A stretch of DNA of 29,712 nt from JBDTNL01 sp039933785 (GCA_039933785.1 JBDTNL010000048.1:1-29712), one strand, 5' to 3'. Shown: positions 1-8,981, numbered from the stretch's first letter. Translations and numbers: made by a program. The notes: generated by a model from the sequence alone, not told the origin.

Positions 1-314
<314 letters not shown>

Positions 315-414
315 AATTATTGATTGTGGAGTCGTTCGGCGGATCTTATCGTTCTAACCCGATTCAGAGGTTTCTGACAGCGTCTATGACTGTCCGTTCT
401 TTTACAGGTTTAAT

Positions 415-533
415 TTTCCGGTGGCTTTAGCGAAGGGGAAACACCCGTTCCCATTCCGAACACGGCAGTTAAGCCCTTCAGCGCCGATGGTACTGCGAGG
501 GTAACCTCGTGGGAGAGTAGGTCGCCGCCGGGG
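415..533 (+). rRNA. 5S ribosomal RNA
   Basis: The ~118-nt segment has 5S hallmarks. The terminal helix pairs CCGGTGGC (418-425) with GCCGCCGG near 523-531 (one G-U). The conserved CCCGTTCCCATTCCGAACACGG core lies at about 447-468 and the GGGAGAGTAGGTCGCCG tail near 511-527. It follows the 23S 3' end by about 100 nt and precedes an intrinsic terminator, the normal end of an rRNA operon. Exact ends are inferred from helix pairing and may be off by one to three bases. Confidence 0.96.
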
Positions 534-545
534 ATATTTTTTGTG

Positions 546-586
546 GGCCCGCGCTTCTTTCGTAGAAGCGCGGGCCATTGTTTTTT
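546..586 (+). terminator. Intrinsic terminator of the rRNA operon
   Basis: A perfect 13-bp stem (546-558 with 564-576), starting GGCCCGCGC, closes a 5-nt TTCGT loop and is followed by ATTG and six T's (581-586). This is a textbook Rho-independent terminator directly after 5S. It ends only 11 nt before the start codon of the next gene, so that gene probably depends on leak-through or on a promoter hidden in the hairpin region. Confidence 0.95.
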
Positions 587-597
587 GTAGCATCGCT

Positions 598-2121
598 ATG
601 TTGAGCCGACTCCTTACCCTTCTCGCTGCCGGCGCCCTTCTGGTCGGATGCCGAGCCGACAAGCCCGCGCCGGCTTTGGTCATCGGGATCGATGGCGCCG
701 AATGGCGGGTGATTCGAGAGTTGTGGCAGGCGGGCGAATTGCCGAACCTGCATGGACTCGCCGAGCGCGGGACCACCGCAACCCTGCAGACGGCCTACAA
801 CGCCTCTCCCGTGATCTGGACCACGATCGCGACCGGTGTCACTCCGAGCGAACACGGCATCACCGATTTCGTTGTGCCGGGTCCGAACGGTGATGTGCCG
901 ATTTCGTCTTCGGTGCGAAGGGTGCCTGCGCTTTGGAGCATGCTCAGTCGAGTGCACCGCCGAGTCGCGGTAGTGGGCTGGTGGGGCTCATGGCCCGCCG
1001 AAGACGTCGACGGTGTGGTGGTGAGCGACCGCGCCTTGTTGGACATCGAATCCAGGGTTTCCCCGGCCGAGTATTTGCCCCGCCTGCAGGCGGCCGTCGA
1101 GCGGGCGCGCGCGTCCACGGAGTTTCACTCGGGATCGGAAGCGGAACTCCGTGACGCGACGATGGCCGCGGTCGCCACGGATCTGCTCGGCGAGCCGTTC
1201 GACCTCACCCTGCTCTATTTTCGCAGCGCAGATATCGTGAGTCACCTTGAGTGGCGCGAGAATAGTGGCGCTTCAGTCGTCGCTGGCGGCCCCGAGGTAG
1301 CCCGCATCTATCGCGCCATCGATCAAGCGATCGGCCGGGTGCTGAAGGCGGCCGGCAGCAGCCGGAACGTCCTGGTGATCTCCGACCACGGATTTCGGAC
1401 CGCACGCGAGACCGAGATTCGAACGCTCTCGGACTTCGACGCTGCTCTTACCCATCTCGGGTATCAAGTGCGGACGACGGCGGGCGTGGACTTTTCGCGC
1501 AGCCAGATGTACTCGTATGGCAGCCCCCACTACCGGCGCAAGAAGTTGGTTCGCTTCTCGGCCCGCGGCAGAGAACCGGGCGGGGCCGTGCTCGAGTCGG
1601 AGCGCGGCGGGTTGCTCTCCAAACTGAACAAGGACCTCAACCGAGTTCGCTACGCCGAGGGCAGCCCGGTGTTCCTCCTGCGCCCCGCAGGGGCCCGAGA
1701 GCGCCGCGCCGGCGCTGACTTCGTGGTCCTGCTGTCGCCGGAGCACGCCAGCACGGCGGTACAGATCGACGGCGTAGACGTTCACGATGTGGTGCTCGAA
1801 GTGAGCCGGCTCTCGGGAACGCACGATTCGGGAAACGACGGCATCTTCATCGCTGCGGGTCCCACCATTCAGCCCGGTGCCTCGCTCGAGGGTATTCGCG
1901 TGCACGACATCACGCCGACCGTTCTGTACGGCCTGGACCTGCCCGTCGCGGAGAACTTCGCCGGCCGCCCGTGGACCGAACTCTACCGCTCAGGCTACCG
2001 GGAAAAGCATCCCTTGCGGAGCATCCGCAGCTGGGGCGCCAGCCGCCCAGGAGCGGTGCGTGCTTCGCCAGCGGACGAGAAGCTTCTGCAAGAGCTTCGT
2101 TCTTTGGGCTATATCCGCTGA
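598..2121 (+). CDS. Alkaline phosphatase-superfamily lipoprotein (type I phosphodiesterase/nucleotide pyrophosphatase-like)
   Basis: A predicted lipoprotein of 507 residues. The signal peptide MLSRLLTLLAAGALLVGC ends in a lipobox with Cys18 as lipidation site. The rest matches the type I phosphodiesterase/nucleotide pyrophosphatase branch of the alkaline phosphatase superfamily (PF01663-like). Visible metal and catalytic positions are Asp32 (VIGIDGAEW), the nucleophile region SPVIWTTIATG (Thr75/Thr76), EHGI (His86), RSADIVSH (Asp212, His216), SDHG (Asp263-His264) and the late THDSGNDG (His409). It should act outside the cytoplasm on a phosphodiester or phosphoanhydride; the substrate cannot be read from sequence. 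The C-terminus LQELRSLGYIR resembles a tail often seen on related hydrolases in Acidobacteriota. The start is the ATG that gives a clean lipoprotein signal; the frame runs open back to 541, but that part overlaps the rRNA terminator. No clear Shine-Dalgarno is visible. Confidence 0.9.
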   Translation: MLSRLLTLLAAGALLVGCRADKPAPALVIGIDGAEWRVIRELWQAGELPNLHGLAERGTTATLQTAYNASPVIWTTIATGVTPSEHGITDFVVPGPNGDVPISSSVRRVPALWSMLSRVHRRVAVVGWWGSWPAEDVDGVVVSDRALLDIESRVSPAEYLPRLQAAVERARASTEFHSGSEAELRDATMAAVATDLLGEPFDLTLLYFRSADIVSHLEWRENSGASVVAGGPEVARIYRAIDQAIGRVLKAAGSSRNVLVISDHGFRTARETEIRTLSDFDAALTHLGYQVRTTAGVDFSRSQMYSYGSPHYRRKKLVRFSARGREPGGAVLESERGGLLSKLNKDLNRVRYAEGSPVFLLRPAGARERRAGADFVVLLSPEHASTAVQIDGVDVHDVVLEVSRLSGTHDSGNDGIFIAAGPTIQPGASLEGIRVHDITPTVLYGLDLPVAENFAGRPWTELYRSGYREKHPLRSIRSWGASRPGAVRASPADEKLLQELRSLGYIR

Positions 2122-2175
2122 GACGGGCTCCGGGAGCCGCTCTTGGGTCTGTGGTAGCTTGCCGCAAGGACGGCG

Positions 2176-2493
2176 ATGAGCACCTCGGCGTATCAGCTCT
2201 TCAAGTTGCACATCCTCTCTATCGTCCCCCTGGCGAAGGATGGGGTCCACATCTACGTCGGCGTCCTGGCGCTTCTGGTATCCGCCCTACTGCTACGTTT
2301 GCCCATTCGCGCGTACCGAGTCTTGCTGCCCGGTCTGGTGTTGTCCCTTGTCATGGAAGCGCTCGATCTGCGCGATGACATGACCTGGCTGGGCTACTTC
2401 CGCTGGTCGGCAAGTCTGAAGGACGTCATCAACACCAATGCACTGCCATTCGTGTTGGTGACACTCGCTCGTCGCGGCTTCTTCGAGGCCTGA
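2176..2493 (+). CDS. Small membrane protein of unknown function
   Basis: This 105-residue protein is not one I recognise. It has an AAGGA ribosome site (2166-2170) 5 nt before its ATG. It shows two probable membrane segments, around residues 23-40 (VHIYVGVLALLVSALLL) and 47-60 (YRVLLPGLVLSLVM), and possibly a third hydrophobic stretch near the C-terminus (ALPFVLVTLA), with an acidic patch (EALDLRDD) between. It sits between the phosphodiesterase lipoprotein and the alpha-mannosidase. It shares the mannosidase reading frame: its TGA stop at 2491-2493 is the only stop between them. It could be an independent small inner-membrane protein (favoured, given its own ribosome site) or, less likely, a membrane anchor fused to the mannosidase by readthrough. 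Confidence 0.75.
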   Translation: MSTSAYQLFKLHILSIVPLAKDGVHIYVGVLALLVSALLLRLPIRAYRVLLPGLVLSLVMEALDLRDDMTWLGYFRWSASLKDVINTNALPFVLVTLARRGFFEA

Positions 2494-2499
2494 GTCCTG
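2485..2499 (+). promoter_or_regulatory. Ribosome site and possible CTG start for the GH38 gene
   Basis: GAGG at 2485-2488 sits 8 nt before an in-frame CTG (2497-2499). Starting there adds a 12-residue N-terminus containing RRLYVVAV, which looks like the first beta-strand leading into the catalytic HLD motif. The GTG at 2533 has no upstream Shine-Dalgarno and would cut this strand off. Confidence 0.4.
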
Positions 2500-2532
2500 C
2501 GCGATCCGAGCCGTCGCCTGTACGTTGTCGCG

Positions 2533-5500
2533 GTGTCGCACCTCGACACGCAGTGGCAGTGGACGCTCCGCGACACGATAGAAAAACATCTGCCGAAGAC
2601 GCTGCGCCAGAACTTCGCGCGGTTCGCCAAGTTTCCTAGCTATGTCGTCAGCTTCGACGGCGCCTTTCGCTATCAGCTGATGGCGGAGTACTACCCGCTC
2701 GAATTCGAACGGCTCAAGCAATGGGTTCGGGCCGGCCGCTGGGCTCCGGTCGGAGCCCTGCTCGATGCCGCAGACGTGAACATTCCCTCGCCCGAGTCGC
2801 TGTTTCGTCAGGTGCTCTACGGCAACCGCTGGTTCGAACGCGAGCTCGGTGTTTCCTGTTGCGAGATCTTTCTGCCGGACTGCTTCGGCTTCAGCTTCGC
2901 GCTCCCGAGTGTCGCGGCGCACTGCGGTTTGAAAGGCTTCTCGAGCCAGAAGCTGAGCAAGGGTCGCGCCGCGGCCGAGATTCCGTTCGCCATCGGCCGG
3001 TGGTTCGGACCCGACGGCGGGTCCATTGTCGCGGCGCTCAAGCCGGGAGGATACGGCGAGCCGCTGCGAATTGACCTCGTGCGGGACGAGGCATGGAGAG
3101 CCGCGCTCGATGTCCAAGGTGCAGTCAGCGGCACGTCTGTGGGGCTGGCCTACTACGGCGTCGGTGACACCGGCGGCGCACTCGACGAGGCGTCCTTGAG
3201 CCGGCTCGAGGCGGCGTACGCGGTCGCAGACGGGCCCGTGACGGTGTTGCCTGGCCCCGCTGGACGCCTGTTCGCCGAGTTGACCGAGGACGAGATTCGT
3301 CGCCTCCCTGAGCACCACGGTGAGTTGTTGCTCTCGCTCCATGCCACCGGCGGCTACACGTCGCAGGCGGCCATGAAGCGCTGGAACCGCATGAACGAGC
3401 AGCTCGGCGACGCCGCCGAGCGCGCCTCGGTCGCGGCGCACCTTCTGAGCGGTGCTGCGCTACCTACCGCCGAGCTCGGAGCGGCCTGGCAGCGATTCCT
3501 TGTCCACCAGTTCCACGACGATCTTCCGGGCACCAGCGTTCCGAGTGCTTACGAGCTGTCTTGGAACGACGAGTTGCTCGCGCTCAACAGATTTGCGGAC
3601 TTTCTCACCACCGCCGTCGGGCGGGTGGCCCGCCTCCTCGACACCCGCGTCGACGGCCAAGCGGTGGTGATCTTCAACCCGCTGTCGATCGCCCGTCGCG
3701 ACTTGGCGCAGATCGATCTCCCGGGCGACCAGTCCGTGAAGATGGGGATCTTCGACAAGAGCCACCCCGTACCCACGACCCGCGTGGTGACGGCCGGCGG
3801 GGTTCGACTCACATTTCTCGCCGAGCTGCCGCCCTTGGGATTCAAGGTCTTCGCGATGCGCCCGGCCAACGAAGGGGATGGCGACGTCGAGAGTGGGCTC
3901 AGCGTCAGCGACCAGACTCTGGAGAATTCCCGCCTTCGCGTCGACCTCGATGGAAACGGCGACGTCGCCAGCCTCTTCGACAAGGTTGTGGGGCGGCAGC
4001 TTCTGAGTAGGCCGCTGTCCCTGCAGCTCCTACCCGACGACTCTCGACGGTTCCCTTCGTGGGAGATTCAATACCGCGATGTGATGGCCCCGCCGACGGT
4101 CGTGACGGGTCGCACTGGGCTTCGCGTCAGTGAGTCCGGCCGTGCCGTCGCCGCGATCGAGGTGCGCCGCGAGTTTGCCGGCTCGTCCCTCCGTCAGACA
4201 TTCCGCTTGGCGGCCGACTCTTCTCGTCTAGATGTCGAGCTCGACGTCGACTGGAGAAGCTCGGGTCACTTGCTGAAGGCGAGCTTCCCTCTTGCTGTGC
4301 CGGACCCGCGCGCCTTCTATGACCTAGGGTTGGGAGTGATCGAACGTGGAGTCAACTCACCTGAGATGTATGAGGTGCCGGCTCAACAGTGGGCCGCCCT
4401 GGAGTCCACGACGGGGTTTGGGGTCGGGATCGTCAACGACTGCAAGGTTGGGTGGGACCGGCCGGAGGAGGCCGAGCTTCGGCTCTCTCTCATCCATTCG
4501 CCACGAATCGGCCGTCGTTTTCGCTATCAGCGCCACCAGGACTTTGGCCGGCATCGAATGCGCTACGGAGTGTGCGCGTACGCCGGTGGTTGGTCGTCCG
4601 CCGAGATCGCTTGGCAGGCTGCGCGTCTGAACCAGCCATTGCGCGCCTTCACCGTTCCTCAGCATTCAGGACCGCTCGGGCCCTCGGCATCGCTCCTCGA
4701 CGTCTCGGACCCCCGGATCGCCGTGCGATCGCTCAAGGGCGCCGAGGACGGCGAAGGCTTGGTCCTGCGCTTCCAAGAGCTCAGTGGCGCAACCACTGGT
4801 GCGACTGTACGCCTCGGGAAGGGCCTGGACGCTGTACGCAGACTGGATGGCATGGAACGACAGCTCGAGGTGGGAGCGCCTGCGTCGGGCCCGCTCCTGC
4901 ATCTCGAGCTCGGTCCGTTCGAGCCCAGAACCTTGGCGATCTCGACGCTCCCGGGAGTTTCCAGTGCGCCTGTGGCGGCTCGGACGATCGCATTGCCGCT
5001 GGATCAACGGGCGACCTCGCGCGACGGCGAACAGCGACTGTTTGGCTTCGACGGCCGAGGGCGCTCGTTCCCGGCGGAGCTCTGGCCCGAGTCTGTCCAG
5101 AGCGGCGACGTCGATTTCACCCTGGCTGACGCCGCGGGGAACAACGCCGTGGCATGCCGAGGTCAGGCGCTCGAACTCGATGCGACCGAAGACAGTCGCG
5201 TCATGCTGCTCGCATGTTCCGTGCGCGGCGACCGCCGGGTTCAGTTCGACCTCGACGGCTCCGGCGTCGAGCGTCTGGTTCCCGACTGGGCCGAGTTCAT
5301 TGGTCAGTGGAATCGGGGTCGCCGCGGCAAGCTTCCGGCGTACCTGAAGACGACTCCGGTGGCGTTCGTCGCCTCGCATTGTCACGGCCGACGAGGAAAC
5401 CTGGCCTACCGCTTCTGCTACTTGTTTCGCCTAGAGCTTCCTACACCGCAGGGCACGCAGTCCTTGCAGCTGCCGGACGATCCGTGTATCCGAATCTTCG

Positions 5501-5562
5501 CTGCCGTCATCGCACCGGGCCTGGATCCGGCCGCGACCGCCGCCGCGTCTTTGTATGATTGA
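2533..5562 (+). CDS. Glycoside hydrolase family 38 alpha-mannosidase
   Basis: A large GH38 alpha-mannosidase (1009 residues from GTG 2533), a retaining enzyme that removes alpha-linked mannose through a zinc-dependent active site. Zinc ligands of the HxD motif are in SHLDTQW (His3, Asp5). LPDCFGFSFALP holds the likely nucleophile Asp116. HQFHDDLPGTS (325-335) marks the middle domain, and long beta-sandwich regions follow, as in the family. No signal peptide is visible, so a cytoplasmic enzyme is likely. The start is doubtful: the in-frame sequence just upstream encodes RRLYVVAV directly before SHLD, resembling the first strand of the barrel, and a CTG at 2497 has a GAGG at good spacing. The adenosyltransferase gene begins 3 nt after the stop, indicating cotranscription. 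Confidence 0.93.
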   Translation: MSHLDTQWQWTLRDTIEKHLPKTLRQNFARFAKFPSYVVSFDGAFRYQLMAEYYPLEFERLKQWVRAGRWAPVGALLDAADVNIPSPESLFRQVLYGNRWFERELGVSCCEIFLPDCFGFSFALPSVAAHCGLKGFSSQKLSKGRAAAEIPFAIGRWFGPDGGSIVAALKPGGYGEPLRIDLVRDEAWRAALDVQGAVSGTSVGLAYYGVGDTGGALDEASLSRLEAAYAVADGPVTVLPGPAGRLFAELTEDEIRRLPEHHGELLLSLHATGGYTSQAAMKRWNRMNEQLGDAAERASVAAHLLSGAALPTAELGAAWQRFLVHQFHDDLPGTSVPSAYELSWNDELLALNRFADFLTTAVGRVARLLDTRVDGQAVVIFNPLSIARRDLAQIDLPGDQSVKMGIFDKSHPVPTTRVVTAGGVRLTFLAELPPLGFKVFAMRPANEGDGDVESGLSVSDQTLENSRLRVDLDGNGDVASLFDKVVGRQLLSRPLSLQLLPDDSRRFPSWEIQYRDVMAPPTVVTGRTGLRVSESGRAVAAIEVRREFAGSSLRQTFRLAADSSRLDVELDVDWRSSGHLLKASFPLAVPDPRAFYDLGLGVIERGVNSPEMYEVPAQQWAALESTTGFGVGIVNDCKVGWDRPEEAELRLSLIHSPRIGRRFRYQRHQDFGRHRMRYGVCAYAGGWSSAEIAWQAARLNQPLRAFTVPQHSGPLGPSASLLDVSDPRIAVRSLKGAEDGEGLVLRFQELSGATTGATVRLGKGLDAVRRLDGMERQLEVGAPASGPLLHLELGPFEPRTLAISTLPGVSSAPVAARTIALPLDQRATSRDGEQRLFGFDGRGRSFPAELWPESVQSGDVDFTLADAAGNNAVACRGQALELDATEDSRVMLLACSVRGDRRVQFDLDGSGVERLVPDWAEFIGQWNRGRRGKLPAYLKTTPVAFVASHCHGRRGNLAYRFCYLFRLELPTPQGTQSLQLPDDPCIRIFAAVIAPGLDPAATAAASLYD

Positions 5563-5565
5563 CAG

Positions 5566-6129
5566 ATGCCGAGAATCACCAAGGTCTATACCCGCACCGG
5601 CGACGATGGTACGACTGGTCTCGGCGGCGGCCAGCGATTGCCGAAGGACTCGCCGCGGATCGCGGCCTACGGCACCGTCGACGAGCTGAATTCCACGATC
5701 GGCGTTGCCTTGGCCGCGGGCCTCGCACCGCGTCTCGCGAGTGCTTTGACCGCCATCCAGAATGAGCTCTTCCACCTCGGTTCAGACCTCTGCATCCTGG
5801 AAGAGGACAAGCAGAGGATGCCGGTTCCGAGGATCGAGGAACGGCACGTACTCGCACTCGAGGCGCTGATGGACGAGCTCTCGCTCGAGCTGCCGGCGCT
5901 CGCGAACTTCATTCTTCCCGGGGGATCGGTGGGTGCCGGTGACCTGCACGTAGCGCGCTGTGTCTGCCGGCGTGCCGAAAGGCTGCTGGTTACCCTCGCG
6001 AGGAACGAACCCGTCGGCGAACACACGATTCGTTACTTGAATCGTCTCTCCGACGCGTTGTTTGTCATGGCGCGGGCGGAGAACAAGCACCGCGGCGTCG
6101 CCGACGTGCTGTGGGATAGCCGGGCCTAG
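5566..6129 (+). CDS. ATP:cob(I)alamin adenosyltransferase, PduO type
   Basis: This 187-residue protein transfers the adenosyl group of ATP to cob(I)alamin, making adenosylcobalamin (coenzyme B12). Length and motifs fit the PduO/MMAB family: the N-terminal ATP-binding TRTGDDGTTGLGGG (9-22), the RIAAYGTVDELNS block (31-43), a central helix bundle with RRAERLLVTLAR, and the C-terminal RYLNRLSDALFVMAR. The ATG is 3 nt after the mannosidase stop, so the two are probably cotranscribed and translationally coupled, though no direct biochemical link is evident. It ends 7 nt from the converging pilB stop, with no hairpin between. The family assignment is firm; which B12-dependent enzyme it serves is not visible here. 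Confidence 0.95.
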   Translation: MPRITKVYTRTGDDGTTGLGGGQRLPKDSPRIAAYGTVDELNSTIGVALAAGLAPRLASALTAIQNELFHLGSDLCILEEDKQRMPVPRIEERHVLALEALMDELSLELPALANFILPGGSVGAGDLHVARCVCRRAERLLVTLARNEPVGEHTIRYLNRLSDALFVMARAENKHRGVADVLWDSRA

Positions 6130-6136
6130 GGCCGAA

Positions 6137-7873
6137 CTATCCGACGGTCTCGCGGACGACTTCTTCGATGCTGGTCACGCCGTCGCGGATTTTCTGCAAG
6201 CCGCTTTCGCGCAGGCCGAGCATGCCGTTCTGCAGCGCCTTCTGGCGGAGCTCGTAGGCGCTGGCGCCGGAGAGGATCAACTCCCGGATGCTGTCTTCGA
6301 CGTCCATGACCTCGATCAGGCCGACACGACCCTTGTAGCCGGTGTTGCTGCAGCGCTCACAGCCCTTGCCCTTGAAGAGCTTCAGGGTACGTGCTTCCTG
6401 CTCGTTGAAGCCCGCGTTGATCAGAGCCGAGGGCGGGAAATCCGCCGGCTCTTTGCAGTAGCTGCAGATGCGGCGAACGAGTCGTTGGGCGGCGATGAGG
6501 TGCACCGAGGTGGCGACCAGGAACGGCTCGATGCCCATGTTCATCAGGCGGTTGATGGACGATGGCGCGTCATTGGTATGCAGGGTCGACAACACCAAGT
6601 GGCCGGTCATGGCGGCCTTGATGGCGACCTCGGCGGTCTCGAAGTCTCGGATCTCGCCGACCAGGACGATGTTGGGGTCTTGGCGCAGGAACGAGCGCAG
6701 GGCGGCGGCGAAGTTCAGGCCGATCTGCTCCTTCATCTGCACCTGGTTGATGCCCGGGAGGTTGAACTCGACGGGGTCTTCGGCGGTGATGATGTTCACC
6801 TCGGGAGTGTTGATGCGCTGCAGGGCCGAGTAGAGGGTGTTGGTCTTGCCGGATCCGGTCGGACCGGTCACCAGCACCATCCCGTACGGGCGAAGAATTG
6901 CGGCTTCGAAGCGACGCAGCGAATCGGGCTCGAAGCCCAGCCGCGTCATGTCGAGCATCAGATTGTCCTTGTCGAGCAGCCGCATCACGATCTTCTCGCC
7001 GAAGATTGTGGGCAGCACCGAGACGCGGAAATCGAGCTCCTTGGGCTTGTTCTGGATCTTGGTCGAGATCTTGATGCGGCCGTCCTGCGGCAAGCGCTTT
7101 TCAGCGATGTCGAGCTTGGCGAGAATCTTCAAGCGGCTGGTGATCGCTTCGCGAAGCTTGAGCGGCGGATGCATCATTTCGTAGAGCAAACCATCGATGC
7201 GGTAGCGGACGCGGAATTCTTTTTCGTACGGCTCGATGTGAATGTCGGAAGCGCCGCGTTTGATGGCGTCGGTGAGCATGATGTTGACCAGCCGCACCAC
7301 CGGTGCCTCTTCGGACTGCTGCTCGAGCTCCGCGAGGTTGATGTCCTCTTCTTCATCCAGGACCTCGAGCGAGGAATCGCCGGAATCGCTCGACACCTCT
7401 TCCATCACCTTCTTGAGCTCGATCGCGTGCGTCGATCCGTAGTACTTGTCGATCGCCGCCCGCAGCGACGACTCCGAGGCCACCACCGGCTCGACGTTGT
7501 AGCCGGTCATGAACTTGATGTCGTCCATCGCGAAGACGTTGGTCGGATCGATCATCGCGATCGTGACCTTGGCCCCGGTCTTGGCGATCGGAAGGATGGT
7601 GTATTTGCGGGCGACGTCCGCCGGGATGACCTTGATGATCGCTTCGTCGATCTTCACGCCCTCGAGCGTGATCGCCGGAACACCGAAATGCTGGGAGAGG
7701 AAGTCGACCAGCTGGTTGTCGGTGAGATAGCCCAGCTTGACCAGGTTGGTGCCTAGGCGCCCGCCCTGCTCCTTCTGCATATTGAGCGCTTTTTGCAGCT
7801 GCTCGGGAGAGATTTTCCCCGACTTGAGCAGCAGATCTCCGAGCTTTGCAGCAGTGCGTGGGGGAGGCGGCAT
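6137..7873 (-). CDS. pilB: Type IV pilus assembly ATPase PilB (GspE/PilB family)
   Basis: The 578-residue hexameric ATPase that powers pilus extension, or the homologous type II secretion motor. The N-terminal GspE/PilB domain spans about residues 5-150 (AAKLGDLLLKSGKISPEQL). After an acidic linker (169-190) comes the ATPase core: Walker A GPTGSGKT (337-344), Asp box around ITAEDPVEF, Walker B LVGEIRD (404-410), His box STLHTND (429-435). A tetracysteine zinc motif (Cys470, Cys473, Cys505, Cys508) follows, with CERCSNTGYKGRVGLIEV typical of PilB. All catalytic motifs are intact. It lies 58 nt downstream of the heptosyltransferase gene. No Shine-Dalgarno precedes the ATG, but TAGACT lies 9 nt upstream, suggesting its own promoter and a nearly leaderless message. 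No other pilus genes are in the window. PilB rather than GspE is preferred from overall similarity, not context. Confidence 0.93.
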   Translation of the reverse strand: MPPPPRTAAKLGDLLLKSGKISPEQLQKALNMQKEQGGRLGTNLVKLGYLTDNQLVDFLSQHFGVPAITLEGVKIDEAIIKVIPADVARKYTILPIAKTGAKVTIAMIDPTNVFAMDDIKFMTGYNVEPVVASESSLRAAIDKYYGSTHAIELKKVMEEVSSDSGDSSLEVLDEEEDINLAELEQQSEEAPVVRLVNIMLTDAIKRGASDIHIEPYEKEFRVRYRIDGLLYEMMHPPLKLREAITSRLKILAKLDIAEKRLPQDGRIKISTKIQNKPKELDFRVSVLPTIFGEKIVMRLLDKDNLMLDMTRLGFEPDSLRRFEAAILRPYGMVLVTGPTGSGKTNTLYSALQRINTPEVNIITAEDPVEFNLPGINQVQMKEQIGLNFAAALRSFLRQDPNIVLVGEIRDFETAEVAIKAAMTGHLVLSTLHTNDAPSSINRLMNMGIEPFLVATSVHLIAAQRLVRRICSYCKEPADFPPSALINAGFNEQEARTLKLFKGKGCERCSNTGYKGRVGLIEVMDVEDSIRELILSGASAYELRQKALQNGMLGLRESGLQKIRDGVTSIEEVVRETVG

Positions 7874-7882
7874 ATGGCGATC

Positions 7883-7888
7883 AGTCTA
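7883..7888 (-). promoter_or_regulatory. Candidate -10 element of pilB (TAGACT)
   Basis: TAGACT on the minus strand ends 9 nt before the pilB ATG, where no Shine-Dalgarno is seen. The preceding bases make CTCTGTTAGACT, 11 of 12 identical to the sequence upstream of the heptose kinase gene. No convincing -35 was found. Transcription would begin within a few bases of the start codon. Confidence 0.35.
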
Positions 7889-7931
7889 ACAGAGGCTGCC
7901 TGGCGCAAGGCCAGCGGGGCCAGCAAGGGGA

Positions 7932-8981
7932 TCACTCGGCAAGGCGTCGGACGGCCCATTCGGCGACCTGCCGGGGAGGGATCGCAAGCAGACAAGACTT
8001 GGTTTCAGGAAGCCGTTTGTAGCAGTAGCTGCAAGGCAGTACGTGGCTCAGCGAGCCGAGTGGTTCGAGGTAGGGCCCGTGAAGGGCGGGGTCCGTCGGC
8101 CCCATCACCATTACCGTCCGAGTGCCTAGGGCCCGCGCGAGGTGGAGGGGGCCCGTGTCGCCGCCGAGGACGATACGGGCCCGGCGCATCAGGGTGACCA
8201 AGAACGCCAAGGACGGCGCGCTCAAGGCGATGGCATGCCCCTCACTGTTCGCAGCCACGCAGGCGGCGAGTTCCTCTTCTCCGGGTCCCGCGCCAACCAC
8301 GATCCGCAATCCGGTAGATCGTCCCAAGGCGGCGGCAGCGGCACCCCAGGACTCGGGGGGGTAGCGCTTGTTGGCCCACGCGGCGCCTGGGTGAAGAAAG
8401 GCGAAGGGCTCGGGATGCGTGTCGATCCAGAGTGCGGCCTCCGGCGGCGTGGAAGAGAGGATCTTCTGTCCGCCAAAGTCCACCGAGTCGACGGAGACCC
8501 CGAGCGGTGCAAGGACGGCCAGAGCCCGTTCCACGGCGTGTCGACCACGAGCGACGACGTGCTCATTGAGCCAGACGGCGCTCGATGGCTCGCGGCGGTC
8601 GGCGCGGCGAAGGCCGATGCGGCGGCGAGCACCGGAGAGCCATGCCAAGGCGCCGCCTTTGTGATTTCCCATCAGATCGAGGGCGACGTCGGCGCGAAAA
8701 TCGCGCAATTGCGACTTGGCCTTCGAGATTTCGTGTCGCGTCGAGGCCTGAAAAAGGCTCTTGCGCCAACTCCGCAAGTCGACCCGCAAGATTTCGTCCA
8801 GGTCGGGATGGTCTTCGAGCAGGGGCGCGAAGCCGGACTCCACCACCCATCCGAGACGAGCGCGCGGGAGAGCCCGGCGCAGCGCCGTCAGCACCGGCAG
8901 CGCGTGCACCACGTCGCCGAGCGCGCTGGTGCGGATCAGCAGGATTCGCGCATCCTCCGCCGGTCGCGCGCCTGTGCTCAC
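7932..8981 (-). CDS. Glycosyltransferase family 9, ADP-heptose:LPS heptosyltransferase (WaaC-like)
   Basis: This 349-residue GT9 enzyme most likely adds L-glycero-D-manno-heptose to the Kdo/lipid A inner core at the inner membrane. The N-terminal motif SALGDVVHALPVL (19-31) is the WaaC signature (heptosyltransferase I). The C-terminal Rossmann domain has FLHPGAAWANKRYP (195-208) and the nucleotide-sugar motif GGDTGPLHLARALG (273-286). It ends with a CSYC...C cluster (Cys317, Cys320, Cys330), seen in some GT9 subgroups. It starts with GTG overlapping the hldE2 stop by 4 nt (GTGA), so translation is coupled to the ADP-heptose genes upstream, which make its donor. WaaC versus WaaF is judged from the SALGD motif only. 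Confidence 0.9.
   Translation of the reverse strand: MSTGARPAEDARILLIRTSALGDVVHALPVLTALRRALPRARLGWVVESGFAPLLEDHPDLDEILRVDLRSWRKSLFQASTRHEISKAKSQLRDFRADVALDLMGNHKGGALAWLSGARRRIGLRRADRREPSSAVWLNEHVVARGRHAVERALAVLAPLGVSVDSVDFGGQKILSSTPPEAALWIDTHPEPFAFLHPGAAWANKRYPPESWGAAAAALGRSTGLRIVVGAGPGEEELAACVAANSEGHAIALSAPSLAFLVTLMRRARIVLGGDTGPLHLARALGTRTVMVMGPTDPALHGPYLEPLGSLSHVLPCSYCYKRLPETKSCLLAIPPRQVAEWAVRRLAE

Noticed and set aside
315..414. Possible tRNA in the 23S-5S spacer
   Set aside because: No cloverleaf, T-loop or CCA pattern is seen.
541..597. Extended N-terminus of the phosphodiesterase lipoprotein
   Set aside because: It would be encoded by the rRNA terminator hairpin and would bury the lipoprotein signal peptide.
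6062..7756. A 564-codon open frame on the plus strand opposite pilB
   Set aside because: The opposite strand carries all PilB motifs in order; the antisense translation is low-complexity His/Asp/Val-rich sequence without a ribosome site.
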